Shown: positions 1 to 7,100, numbered from the stretch's first letter. The stretch is 31,518 bases of DNA from Chloroflexota bacterium (GCA_015222405.1 JADFVG010000176.1:1-31518), one strand, 5' to 3'. Notes: generated by a model not told the origin, from the letters alone. Made by a program: numbers and translations.

Positions 1-69
1 CATGCGCATGTTTGGTGGGAGCTCTCTCCATAGTATGCTCAAAATCTACTTTGAAAGGAGGATAAAAGA

Positions 70-177
70 GTGAAGGTCACGATTGTTTATGATAATGAAG
101 TGAGCAAAGAGGGGCACAGTGGAACTCGAATACACCAGAAAAGACCGGGAAGAGAAATCCGGGCGGTGGCATCCTAA
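70..177 (+). pseudogene. N-terminal stub of an MBL-fold metallohydrolase
   Basis: A GTG start at 70 follows a strong GGAGG at 56-60. The first 15 or so residues (VKVTIVYDNEVSKEG) match the usual beginning of the metallo-beta-lactamase-fold hydrolases related to dihydropterin/RFA-P synthases. After residue 15 the similarity stops, and the frame ends at TAA 175-177 after 35 codons. The family is normally over 200 residues with an HxHxDH metal site, none of which is present. I read this as a gene start left after a deletion. The family assignment rests on a short N-terminal match recalled from the family, so it is tentative. Confidence 0.4.
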
Positions 178-230
178 GAACTCAGCCCCGGGCTTAGTAA
201 AATTGCTGTTCGATCAGAGGAGGTGTTAAA

Positions 231-419
231 ATGAATGAAGGCAAAGTTGACCGCATTTTACGAGCTATTTTGGGAGCAGTCGCACTGGTTATTGCCTTTG
301 TTGTCGTCGGTGGAGCAGCGGAAGTTATACTGTGGATTATCGGTGGCCTGTTGCTGCTGACAGCAGCAGCAGGCGTCTGTCTGCTCTATTACCCGTTTCA
401 CTCTTCCACCAAGAAATAG
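231..419 (+). CDS. DUF2892 (YgaP-type) small inner-membrane protein
   Basis: This 62-residue protein starts at ATG 231 behind GGAGGTG (219-225). The N-terminus (MNEGKVDRILRAILGAV) has the N-x-G-x-x-D-R-x-x-R pattern typical of the DUF2892/YgaP transmembrane family. Two hydrophobic segments follow, roughly residues 10-28 and 31-52. Family members are small membrane proteins, sometimes fused to rhodanese domains, and their function is not established. One cysteine lies near the end of the second segment (GVCLLYYPF), where relatives often have a Cys-Pro-Leu motif. It stands alone between the MBL-fold stub and the epimerase-like gene. Confidence 0.8.
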   Translation: MNEGKVDRILRAILGAVALVIAFVVVGGAAEVILWIIGGLLLLTAAAGVCLLYYPFHSSTKK

Positions 420-446
420 TGGGCCTAACCGGGGCAAGTTATTTCT

Positions 447-1361
447 ATGCGTGTCGTCGTCACAGGAGCAACCGGTTTCATTGGCAGGGCCCTATGTGCC
501 AATCTGGTGGAACATGGCGATGAGGTCATTGCCCTCACCCACAGCCCAACGAGAGCACAGGGCTTGCTCGGAGATGCGGTAAGAAGCATTAAATGGGATG
601 GCTGCAGCGCGCGGGGATGGGCCTCGCTAGCCGACGGCGCAGGAGCCATAATTAACTTGGCTGGCGAGAATATCAGTCGGAGGCGGTGGAACCGCTCAGT
701 CAAGCATGCTATCCTTCAAAGTCGCCTCGACGCGGGACGAGCCATTGTTCAGGCTGTAGAGGTAGCTTCAGTAAAACCAAAGGCGGTCATCCAAGCGTCG
801 GCTATTGGCTACTATGGTTCCCGTGGGGATGAGCGTCTTGACGAGTCATGGCGGTCTGGGGACGACTTTCTGTCTGATGTGGCTTGCCAGTGGGAAGCCT
901 CTACCAAAGCGGTGGAGGAGGTCGGAGTGCGGCACGTCGTTATCCGCACTGGTGCTGTGCTGGAAAAGGAGGGTGGTGCGCTTCCACGGCTCCTTCTGCC
1001 GTTCCGTCTATTCTTGGGGTGGTGGCCTGGGGGTGGTCAAGCATGGTTTTCTTGGATCCACCGCGACGATGAAGTGGAAGCTATCCGGTTTCTAATCGGA
1101 AACGATGAGGCATGTGGCGTATTTAACCTGACCGCACCCGAACCGGTGAAGGTGCGTGATTTCTGCCGCGTGTTGGGGCACATCACCGGCCGCCCAGCGT
1201 GGCTGCCAGTGCCTGGATTCGCTTTGCGTTTGTTGCTTGGTGAAATGGCCGAAGCTGTGCTCCTGTCCGGTCAGCGGGCACTCCCACGGAGGTTGCAAGA
1301 GGCTGGTTTCCGTTTCAAGTATCCCACTGCTGCAACCGCTCTGAAAGCGATCCTTGCATGA
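447..1361 (+). CDS. TIGR01777 family epimerase-like SDR protein
   Basis: The 304-residue protein is an extended short-chain dehydrogenase of the TIGR01777 (YfcH/SDR39U1) family. Residues 4-13 (VVTGATGFIG) form the glycine-rich NAD(P)-binding loop. INLAGENISRRRW near residue 70 and the ASAIGYYG stretch near residue 115 are family signatures, the latter carrying the catalytic-type tyrosine. The DUF1731-like C-terminal end (VLLSGQRALPRRLQEAGFRF) is also present, so the gene is complete at normal length. The substrate is unknown. The gene seems to be its own unit: a perfect hairpin lies about 95 bases downstream and no strong ribosome site precedes ATG 447. Confidence 0.9.
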   Translation: MRVVVTGATGFIGRALCANLVEHGDEVIALTHSPTRAQGLLGDAVRSIKWDGCSARGWASLADGAGAIINLAGENISRRRWNRSVKHAILQSRLDAGRAIVQAVEVASVKPKAVIQASAIGYYGSRGDERLDESWRSGDDFLSDVACQWEASTKAVEEVGVRHVVIRTGAVLEKEGGALPRLLLPFRLFLGWWPGGGQAWFSWIHRDDEVEAIRFLIGNDEACGVFNLTAPEPVKVRDFCRVLGHITGRPAWLPVPGFALRLLLGEMAEAVLLSGQRALPRRLQEAGFRFKYPTAATALKAILA

Positions 1362-1453
1362 CACTGGCTCGGCGAGGCATAGGCCCGGCCCACAAATCAC
1401 AGCCCCCCCAATGCCTCAGATCGGGTTATTCAGCGCTTTGTGGTCTGCTGAGG

Positions 1454-1480
1454 AAGCGGAACAGCAGAGCTGTTCCGCTT
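1454..1480 (+). terminator. Perfect 12-bp hairpin after the epimerase-like gene
   Basis: AAGCGGAACAGC (1454-1465), a 3-base loop AGA, and the exact complement GCTGTTCCGCTT (1469-1480) form an uninterrupted 12-bp stem. It lies downstream of the TIGR01777 gene and its last two bases are also the start of a TTGACA box. There is no run of T after the stem, so it is not a textbook intrinsic terminator, but position and symmetry suggest transcription termination. Confidence 0.5.
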
Positions 1481-1532
1481 GACATGGGGTGGCGAGGGTG
1501 TTATTCTGGGCTTGAGAATGAGAATCATTCGC
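1479..1532 (+). promoter_or_regulatory. Sigma-70-type promoter with a Fur-like operator
   Basis: TTGACA (1479-1484), a 17-base spacer and TATTCT (1502-1507) make a good housekeeping promoter. At the expected start point lies GAGAATGAGAATCATTCGC (1514-1532), which agrees at 15 of 19 positions with the classical Fur box GATAATGATAATCATTATC and keeps its palindromic centre. A repressor bound there would block transcription. The next recognisable gene is the ferredoxin at 1782, followed by trxB. The rest of the 1362-1781 gap holds only the upstream hairpin and a short Cys-rich frame. That the regulator is Fur, and that iron is the signal, is inference. Confidence 0.6.
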
Positions 1533-1666
1533 AATCCTTCCTCGGAGATCAGGACCGACTGTTGACCACCCAGGGACGCTTGCTTCTGGACACTACGCCA
1601 AGCGGAGGGCCACCTGGATGCCAAGCATCCAACCCGCGGAGGCTGCTGTCTTCGTTCACATTTAGC

Positions 1667-1750
1667 ATGGGTTCAGGCGCGGGAGCGACTTCGCCGTGGG
1701 ATAGCTGTCCCACCTGTAGCTCTGGCACATGCGCGCTTCCCCCAATGTAG
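1667..1750 (+). CDS. Possible 27-residue cysteine-rich peptide
   Basis: A short frame from ATG 1667 to TAG 1748-1750 ends in DSCPTCSSGTCALPPM, with a CxxCxxxxC arrangement that could bind metal. It lies in the leader downstream of the Fur-like promoter and 31 bases before the ferredoxin. There is no good ribosome site before the ATG, and the same frame is open far upstream, so it may be chance or the tail of a lost gene. I do not recognise a family. Confidence 0.2.
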   Translation: MGSGAGATSPWDSCPTCSSGTCALPPM

Positions 1751-1781
1751 CGATCGGGAAAGCCACTAAGGAGGATAGAAA

Positions 1782-2048
1782 ATGGCATACAAGATTATAG
1801 AGGATTGCATCGGCTGCGGTGCCTGTGAAGTGGAGTGCGCCAACGAGGCGATCTCAGAAGGAGAAAGTATCTAAGTGATCGACCCCGACAGGTGCACAGA
1901 ATGCGTGGGTAATTTCGAATCACCCAGGTGTGTAGAGGTATGCCCAGTGGAGGCCTGCGTTGCTGATCCGGAGCACGTGGAAAGTCAGGAGGAGCTCCTT
2001 GCCAAGTGGCAAAGGTTGCACCCGGGTGAAAGGCCCAAGGTTGCCTAG
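1782..2048 (+). pseudogene. YfhL-type dicluster ferredoxin interrupted by an in-frame TAA
   Basis: ATG 1782 follows GGAGG (1770-1774). The frame gives an 88-codon ferredoxin with a first cluster motif CIGCGACEVEC (residues 9-19) and a second motif with CTEC and CVEVCP, the latter after the characteristic YfhL insertion (VGNFESPR). At codon 31 (TAA, 1872-1874) the frame stops between the two clusters; relatives usually have tyrosine there, one base change away (TAT or TAC). Reading continues in the same frame without other damage to TAG 2046-2048. Either the gene is newly inactivated, or the base is an error, or two half-proteins are made by restart at GTG 1875. The role would be low-potential electron transfer, perhaps with the downstream TrxB. 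Confidence 0.8.
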
Positions 2049-2086
2049 AAGACTTCACTAGCTAGGAATGGAGGGGGATCTCGACC

Positions 2087-2998
2087 ATGGCTGACTATGA
2101 CGTGATCATCATCGGTGGCGGGCCTGCCGGACTTACTGCTGGCCTGTATGCAGCACGGGTAGGTCTCAAGAGTCTCTTGCTGGAACGTGGCATTTTCGGG
2201 GGACAAATAGTGAACGCCCGGCTAGTGGAAAACTACCCAGGGTTTCCTGAAGGTATTTCGGGGCTGGAGCTAGGCGAGTTTATGCGCCGGCAGGCGACTA
2301 AATATGGCCTTGAAACTCGCACCACTGAGGTAACCGGAGTGAGGACGGGAAACGCCTATGAAGTCTCTACCACTGAAGGCAACATTCAAACGGAGTCAAT
2401 CATCATTGCTGCTGGCTCCGAGTACCGCAAGTTGGACGTCGCTGGCGAGGAAAGGCTTTCGGGACGTGGCGTCTCTTATTGTGCTACCTGTGATGGTTTC
2501 TTCTTTCGTGACCGGGAGGTAGCTGTAGTAGGCGGTGGTGACACTGCTATCACCGATGCCTTGGAATTGGCCCAACATTGCTCCAAGGTCTACATTATAC
2601 ACCGGCGAGACCAGTTACGGGCCACAAAGGCACTGCGAGAGAAAGTTTTCTCTCATCCCAAGATTGAGCTGGTCTGGAACACGGTGGTGCACGAGATAGA
2701 GGGAGACATGATGTTAAGGAGTCTCCACCTGCGAAATGTCAAGACAGGTCAATCATCAAACCTAGAGGTAGACGGAGTATTTGTTGCCGTGGGGCTTAAG
2801 CCTAATAGCCAGGTCTTCTCCCAGTTAGTAACGCTGGATGAAGCGGGGTTCATTGTTACTGATGAACTGATGAGAACTTCGGCACCAGGCATCTTTGCCG
2901 CCGGGGATGTCAGGCATAACTCCTTTCGTCAGGTGATAACAGCGGCTGGGGATGGAGCCACTGCAACCAGCTCAGCATTCAAATATCTTCACGAGTAA
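2087..2998 (+). CDS. trxB: Thioredoxin reductase (NADPH-type, FAD)
   Basis: The 303-residue flavoprotein has the full low-molecular-weight TrxB layout: FAD-binding GGGPAG at residues 10-15, the redox-active pair CATC (C132, C135), a second dinucleotide fold VVGGGDTA near residue 148, HRRDQLRA after it, and the C-terminal GIFAAGDV segment that closes over FAD. It reduces thioredoxin with NAD(P)H in the cytoplasm. HRRD-x-LRA is the pattern usually linked to NADPH preference. ATG 2087 follows GGAGGGG (2069-2075). It sits just after the ferredoxin, and a thioredoxin and a glutaredoxin follow within 2 kb. Confidence 0.95.
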   Translation: MADYDVIIIGGGPAGLTAGLYAARVGLKSLLLERGIFGGQIVNARLVENYPGFPEGISGLELGEFMRRQATKYGLETRTTEVTGVRTGNAYEVSTTEGNIQTESIIIAAGSEYRKLDVAGEERLSGRGVSYCATCDGFFFRDREVAVVGGGDTAITDALELAQHCSKVYIIHRRDQLRATKALREKVFSHPKIELVWNTVVHEIEGDMMLRSLHLRNVKTGQSSNLEVDGVFVAVGLKPNSQVFSQLVTLDEAGFIVTDELMRTSAPGIFAAGDVRHNSFRQVITAAGDGATATSSAFKYLHE

Positions 2999-3087
2999 GC
3001 AAGGGGTGCGTTTAGAGCTGCTTACATTGCTAGATTGGAGTCTTGGTAGCCTGCCTACAGGGTTGCTTCTAGGGCTTGGAGGTGAAT

Positions 3088-3318
3088 ATGTGCTTAAGTA
3101 ACGTCTTCTACATTGATTCGAATGGTCAGCAACAAGAAGTAATGCGTGACGTAGCTCAGATGGAAGCCCGTAATAATGGATTCCTGCTCATTGGGCTGTT
3201 GGGAGAACAAAAATTCGTCCAGGGCGAAGTACGAACTATTGATTTTGTGGATGAGCACTCGGTAGTGCTTGGGGTAAACCTAGCAAAGCATGAGCAGGTG
3301 AGCAGTGCCAGCTTCTAG
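3088..3318 (+). CDS. cooT: CooT-like nickel-binding protein
   Basis: The 76-residue protein begins MCLSNVFYIDSNGQ, with the cysteine at position 2 that in characterised CooT proteins binds nickel. The rest is a small beta-rich SH3-like chain (LIGLLGEQKFVQGEVRTIDF). I chose ATG 3088 because GGAGGTG lies at 3079-3085, directly upstream, and because this start puts Cys at position 2; an in-frame TTG at 3076 would bury it. CooT is one of the accessory proteins for nickel loading of CO dehydrogenase. A CooC-like ATPase lies 1.3 kb downstream but no CO dehydrogenase is in this window. The gene overlaps the glutaredoxin by 14 bases. Confidence 0.75.
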   Translation: MCLSNVFYIDSNGQQQEVMRDVAQMEARNNGFLLIGLLGEQKFVQGEVRTIDFVDEHSVVLGVNLAKHEQVSSASF

Positions 3319-3556
3319 TCAAGCACGGATAATAATTTTTACTGGGTCGTCATGCCCCTGGTGCAATAGGGTTAAGCAGTACCTGAAGGAGAAAGGCTTC
3401 AGGTTTCGAGAGGTGAATGTGGAGAGGGATCGAGATGGGGCCAGGGAATTGCAGCGCAGGCATATAATGGGTGTGCCGGTTGTCTTGATTGGAAGCTATC
3501 CTATCGTCGGCTTTGATAAGGCAAAGATCGATAAATTACTAGGAATCAAAAGGTAG
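3305..3556 (+). CDS. Glutaredoxin-family thiol-disulfide protein
   Basis: This 83-residue protein has the thioredoxin fold of small glutaredoxins: beta strand IIIFTGSS, active site CPWC (C17, C20), the VNVERD turn, the cis-proline segment GVPVVLIG and the GFDKAKIDKLLG helix. The CPWC site and lack of a glutathione-binding TVP are closer to the NrdH/Grx-like group that works with thioredoxin reductase than to glutathione-dependent enzymes. Translation seems to begin at GTG 3305 inside the end of cooT, which implies translational coupling. Its likely job is reduction of protein thiols or of a metal-site cysteine in this redox block. Confidence 0.85.
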   Translation: MPASSQARIIIFTGSSCPWCNRVKQYLKEKGFRFREVNVERDRDGARELQRRHIMGVPVVLIGSYPIVGFDKAKIDKLLGIKR

Positions 3557-3573
3557 GAAAAGAGGAATCGAAG

Positions 3574-3846
3574 ATGCAGATAAAGCCCTTTGAGGACCGG
3601 GTGTTGGTTGGGCCGGAAGAAATCGAAGAGAGCAGAACCAAGAGCGGGATAATCATCCCCGACACCGCCAAGGAAAAGCCAAGAACAGGCAAGGTAATTG
3701 AGGTAGGGACCGATGAAGAACTCGCTGAGAATATAAAGGTGGGGGATAGAATAGTCTTTGCTAAATTCACCGGTGACGAGGTCGAATTTGAGGGCAAAAA
3801 ATACTTGATAGTTTCTAGAAGCGATATACTCGCTGTAATCAAATAG
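3574..3846 (+). CDS. groES: Co-chaperonin GroES
   Basis: The 90-residue protein matches GroES over its whole length: IKPFEDRVLV at the start, the mobile loop SRTKSGIIIPDTAKEKP that contacts GroEL, GKVIEVG, and the closing KYLIVSRSDILAVIK. It caps the chaperonin ring during protein folding. No groEL follows: the next gene, after a dispersed repeat, is a thioredoxin. Such a solitary groES inside a redox operon is unusual. It lies 17 bases after the glutaredoxin, behind a GAGGAAT-like site, so it is probably co-transcribed with it. Confidence 0.93.
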   Translation: MQIKPFEDRVLVGPEEIEESRTKSGIIIPDTAKEKPRTGKVIEVGTDEELAENIKVGDRIVFAKFTGDEVEFEGKKYLIVSRSDILAVIK

Positions 3847-3947
3847 GCCTACTTCGTAAGGAGCACAACGGAGCTTGACTCGCTCTTGATTATCGAGGAG
3901 TATACTTGTGAGTTATAGGAAACAATAAACATGAGTGTTCACTCACA

Positions 3948-4026
3948 TGTCATCGCGAGGAGCATAGCGATGAAGGGATCTCAGAAAAATGGGTGGAGAG
4001 ATTGCTTCGCTTCGCTCGCAATGGCG
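3948..4026. repeat. Dispersed palindromic (REP/MITE-like) repeat
   Basis: The 79-base stretch has two imperfectly inverted halves, one starting TCATCGCGAGGAGCATAGCG and the other ending CTTCGCTTCGCTCGCAATG. Elements of this type occur in many copies between genes in diverse bacteria and give rise to spurious peptides containing HCERSEAI, which can be read here on the minus strand. It splits groES from the thioredoxin gene. Confidence 0.75.
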
Positions 4027-4067
4027 TGTAAGCGGGTAAACAGTTACTAATAAACTAAGGAGGCAGT

Positions 4068-4607
4068 ATGAGCAAGGTAATAGAGATAACAGACCAAAAT
4101 TTTGAGGAGGAGGTCTTAGAGTCAGACCTTCCGACAGAGGTCGATTTCTGGGCACCTTGGTGTGGTCCCTGTGTTAGGGTTTCACCCATATATGACAAAC
4201 TCTCGGAGGAATATGAGGGCAGGTTCAAGTTCTGCAAGCTGAATGTGGATGAAAACCAACGGACGGCGATGAAATACCAGATCATGAGCATACCCATGCA
4301 GATGTATTTTACTGGCGGCGAGAAGGTAGACGAAATCCTGGGCGCGGTCCCAGAACATACAATTCGGACAATGGTTGAGGATATTCTCGAAAGGTTTCCG
4401 ACTGATGAAGGGAGAGCGCTTAAAGTGCTTTTAACATCCTGGACTGAGCATAACAAAAAGCACGGGGAGAAATTAAGCAAGTGGGTGGAGAAAGCTAATA
4501 ACCCAGAGAGCAACCCAATCTATAATGGCACATTACAGGCAGCACAAGAGTTGAAAAAAGCCAGCGAACAGCTGTCTCAGGTGTTAATGCAACTGCCCAG
4601 ATACTGA
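4068..4607 (+). CDS. Thioredoxin with a 70-residue C-terminal helical extension
   Basis: Residues 1-108 or so are a normal thioredoxin: VDFWAPWCGPCVRVSP with the CGPC site (C32, C35), LNVDEN, and a cis-proline segment SIPMQMYF. Here the cis-proline is followed by M-Q-M rather than the common T-L-x, and the later FTGGEKVDEILGAVP is typical. Residues 110-179 are extra, charged and predicted helical (KVLLTSWTEHNKKHGEKLSK onward), with no cysteines, of a type I do not recognise. It begins at ATG 4068 behind AAGGAGG (4058-4064). TrxB at 2087 is the likely reductant. The tail may fix the protein to a partner; that is inference. Confidence 0.9.
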   Translation: MSKVIEITDQNFEEEVLESDLPTEVDFWAPWCGPCVRVSPIYDKLSEEYEGRFKFCKLNVDENQRTAMKYQIMSIPMQMYFTGGEKVDEILGAVPEHTIRTMVEDILERFPTDEGRALKVLLTSWTEHNKKHGEKLSKWVEKANNPESNPIYNGTLQAAQELKKASEQLSQVLMQLPRY

Positions 4608-4641
4608 TTGAACTAGAAGAGGGCAAATAAAGTAGAAGCAG

Positions 4642-5460
4642 ATGAAAATAGCTATCTCAGGGAAAGGGGGTGTAGGGAAGACTACATTGGCAGCGCTCTT
4701 GGCTATGGCTTATGTGGAGAGCGGTTATGGGGTCATTGTAGCTGACGCTGATCCGGATGGCAACATGGCTTCAGCCTTAGGCATTCCATCGGAATTAGCT
4801 GAGGGCATCACCCCAGTCGTTGAAATGGGAGACCTAATCTACGAGCGCACCGGAGCTCAGCCAGGTACTATTGGCGGCTTCTTCCGCCTAAATCCGAAGG
4901 TTGAGGATATTCCAGACCGTTTCTCTGTGGAGTGGGAGGGAATCAAACTTTTGGTTATGGGCACGATCAGAGGTCCACTTGCAGGTTGCGTCTGTCCTGA
5001 GAGCGCCATGCTGAAGGCATTGTTCACCCACCTCATCCTCAGGCGGGGTGAGGTTTTGATTCTGGACATGGACGCTGGGGTAGAACACCTGGGCCGGGGA
5101 ACGGCTCAAGGGGTGGATGCTTTCATAATCGTAGTTGAACCAGGGCAGCGCAGCCTTCAGACAGCTCGAACAGTTAGGAAATATGCCTCAGGCCTTGGGG
5201 TGAGCCATTGCTTCGTAGTCGCTTCTAAGACAAACAACGAGTCAGCGCATCGATTTATCAAGGAGCACCTGCCCGACTACGAAATCCTAGGTTTCATGGA
5301 TTTTGACTCCGACTTGCTTCGTGCCGACGCTGAGGGCACTAATGTTTATCACTCAGCACCCAGGAGCGCTACGGAAGCCCAGCAAATAAAAAACAAACTG
5401 GAGCAATTCTTTGAAATCAAACAAGAGGGGAAAGGTGAGGGAAGTCCACGGTTAAACTGA
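4642..5460 (+). CDS. cooC: CooC-like P-loop ATPase (CO dehydrogenase maturation type)
   Basis: This 272-residue SIMIBI ATPase has a deviant Walker A GKGGVGKTT (residues 7-15), the following DADPDGN switch, a Walker B region ILDMDAGVEHLGRG (from about 140), and the CxC pair C116/C118 in GCVCPE. The CxC pair is the nickel- or zinc-binding dimer site of CooC and distinguishes it from ParA/MinD. CooC uses ATP to load nickel into CO dehydrogenase or acetyl-CoA synthase. No client enzyme is in this window. A second, divergent copy lies at 9568. The ribosome site is weak, and the gene sits 34 bases after the thioredoxin. Confidence 0.9.
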   Translation: MKIAISGKGGVGKTTLAALLAMAYVESGYGVIVADADPDGNMASALGIPSELAEGITPVVEMGDLIYERTGAQPGTIGGFFRLNPKVEDIPDRFSVEWEGIKLLVMGTIRGPLAGCVCPESAMLKALFTHLILRRGEVLILDMDAGVEHLGRGTAQGVDAFIIVVEPGQRSLQTARTVRKYASGLGVSHCFVVASKTNNESAHRFIKEHLPDYEILGFMDFDSDLLRADAEGTNVYHSAPRSATEAQQIKNKLEQFFEIKQEGKGEGSPRLN

Positions 5461-5553
5461 TGCCACCTTGCGAGAGGCAACATAGAAGAGATAAACAACA
5501 GGTATAATTCGCACAAAAAGTGCTGCTAATCTGGCTGTCGGGGGGATAGGAGA

Positions 5554-6210
5554 TTGCCCACGGGAAGCTATTACGATGTATATGACCTTGAGCCAGCATA
5601 CAAGTTGGCTCGCGAGCAACTGGCTAAGATTGAGGATATAGAGCAACTATGCTTCAGAAGCGGTGCTAGATACTTGGTAACAGGTTCTCAGAAAGAAATC
5701 ACCATTGGATATCTAAAGCAGTCATACCGGATCACCATGCCCGATATTGAGATTTTACTGACGGATAGCCGGGAGGAGGCCTCGATAAGAGATAAGGTTC
5801 TAATTCTGCATTACGTACTCTCAGCGAAGGGTACGCCCATCGCCAATAAATTAATTGCTTTCAGGGAACTTCCAGGAGGGGGCAACTACTTTGGGACATT
5901 TTCTAAGAGGGCAATAGAGCCCCTCGTGGAACACTTTGGCGAAGAGCCTCAGCTACTAATAGATGCCGCCAGAAAATTAGGCAGCTATAGAGTTGCTCAT
6001 GGCGATGTAGCAGTAGTCATTAATGCCTTCAGTCGGGTTCCTATAACCATAATCCTGTGGCATGGTGATGAGGAGTTTCCCCCTCATGGGAATATCGTAT
6101 TTGATGCTGTTATCTCTGATTATCTCTCTACGTATGACATAACTGTGCTTTGCGAGAGCATCACTTGGAAGTTAATCGAATTTTCGAGGGAAAGACGTGC
6201 ATCAGGCTAA
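5554..6210 (+). CDS. DUF3786 domain protein
   Basis: The 218-residue protein resembles DUF3786 proteins over most of its length: an N-terminal helix with YDLEPAYKLAREQL, a beta region ITIGYLKQSYRITMPDIEI, the hallmark LHYVLSAKGTPIANKLIAFRELPGGGNYFGTF, and a C-terminal region with VVINAFSRVPITIILWHGDEEFPP. In anaerobes this domain often accompanies or is fused to RnfB-type 4Fe-4S domains and corrinoid or CO-dehydrogenase genes; its activity is unknown. I take TTG 5554 as start because a purine-rich site (GGGGGATAGGAG) precedes it and relatives have a short stretch before the YDLE motif. It follows cooC by 93 bases. Confidence 0.8.
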   Translation: MPTGSYYDVYDLEPAYKLAREQLAKIEDIEQLCFRSGARYLVTGSQKEITIGYLKQSYRITMPDIEILLTDSREEASIRDKVLILHYVLSAKGTPIANKLIAFRELPGGGNYFGTFSKRAIEPLVEHFGEEPQLLIDAARKLGSYRVAHGDVAVVINAFSRVPITIILWHGDEEFPPHGNIVFDAVISDYLSTYDITVLCESITWKLIEFSRERRASG

Positions 6211-6263
6211 TAACGAGGATATGAGACGCAGTTTTGGGAAAGAAAAAGGGCGGTGAAATCGTT

Positions 6264-6671
6264 ATGGAAATTTCTGAATGGGAAAGGGATCTGGAAAGAG
6301 AGCGAGGGAGGAAGGGCGCTTTCTTTGCCCAACATTGGCAATCACTAATCCCGCCTCAAGATAGGCCCCGGTTTAAAGGCTTAGAGTATTACCCTCCTCA
6401 CCCAAGCTACAGCTTCGAGCCTGAACTACATGAGCATCCTGAAAAGCAGGTAGCGGGAATGGCTTACACCAAAGGCAATGAGCAAGATTTCCTTCGCTGG
6501 GCTGAATTTAGATTCAAGATAGGAGGAGAGGAGCAAGCCATTGAGGCTTACAATCCGTGGTGTGTATATAGCGAAGCTCATACCTGTCCTTTTGTGCCTA
6601 TAGAGAATTGGCTCGAAGTTCCAATTCTGGCAGGTGAGGAAAATTACCCCTCGAAGCGAGGTAGAGCATGA
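6264..6671 (+). CDS. DUF1684-like protein
   Basis: The 135-residue protein starts at ATG 6264, seven bases after GGCGGTGA, rather than at the upstream TTG 6234. An N-terminal helix (ISEWERDLERERGRKGAFF) leads to RFKGLEYYPPHPSYSFEPEL, which corresponds to the F-x-G-L-x-Y-F-P-x-x-P-x-Y-x-F signature of DUF1684. A short central part (RFKIGGEEQAIEAYNP) and a C-terminal CPFVPIENWLEVPILAGEE follow. The usual DUF1684 end (T-S-G-x-E-T-Y and G-R-Y-L) is replaced by this CP-x-x-P-x-E-N-W-L motif, so it is a variant or shortened member. Its stop overlaps the next ATG (ATGA), indicating coupling. Function unknown. Confidence 0.65.
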   Translation: MEISEWERDLERERGRKGAFFAQHWQSLIPPQDRPRFKGLEYYPPHPSYSFEPELHEHPEKQVAGMAYTKGNEQDFLRWAEFRFKIGGEEQAIEAYNPWCVYSEAHTCPFVPIENWLEVPILAGEENYPSKRGRA

Positions 6672-7060
6672 AGTTCTTGATCGCATTTGGCACAGACGAT
6701 GGAAAGAATTTGAACAATGACCACGTAGGCATGGCGGAATTCTTCTACGTTTATGAGTTCTCCAATGGCAAAGAAGAGCTTGTGGAAAGGAGAGAGAATG
6801 TGCACTTCGAAGGGGATGAGTCTATTCATGGCGACCCAGAGAAGGCCAAGGCTACCTCTTCCGTTTTGGAAGGTGTGGATGTTCTTGTGGGCAGAAAATT
6901 TGGGCCTAATCTCCCGAGACTACTTGGAAAGTTCGTGTGCGTAGTGGTGAGAACAAATACTATCACTAGTGCGATTGCAACCATCCATAATAACGTGGAC
7001 AGAATAATAGAAGAAAAGAATAAGGAAGAGGATAGAAAGCATATTGTGCTGAAGCCATAA
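6668..7060 (+). CDS. NifX/NifB-type iron-molybdenum cofactor carrier-like protein
   Basis: The 130-residue protein has the ribonuclease-H-like fold of the dinitrogenase iron-molybdenum cofactor biosynthesis family. MKFLIAFGTDDGKNLNNDHVGMAEFFYVYEF matches the G-x-x-L-x-x-H-x-G-x-A-x-x-F core that holds metal clusters, and LEGVDVLVGRKFGPNLPRLL matches the later conserved loop. In nitrogen fixers these proteins carry FeMo-cofactor precursors. Stand-alone versions in anaerobes without nitrogenase probably handle other Fe-S or molybdenum clusters. It overlaps the DUF1684-like gene by 4 bases, so the two are translated together. Confidence 0.8.
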   Translation: MKFLIAFGTDDGKNLNNDHVGMAEFFYVYEFSNGKEELVERRENVHFEGDESIHGDPEKAKATSSVLEGVDVLVGRKFGPNLPRLLGKFVCVVVRTNTITSAIATIHNNVDRIIEEKNKEEDRKHIVLKP

Positions 7061-7100
7061 TTAAGACCACGACAGGGTAAAAAGCGTCAGAGGTGAAGAT

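Noticed and set aside
1358..1750. 130-codon plus-strand frame across the Fur-like promoter
   Set aside because: It contains the hairpin, promoter and operator, has no ribosome site and reads as low-complexity chance sequence; only its last 27 codons are listed, with low confidence.
3943..4155. Minus-strand frame with the HCERSEAI peptide
   Set aside because: This peptide arises from translating a known dispersed repeat and the frame runs into the thioredoxin gene; it is not a gene.
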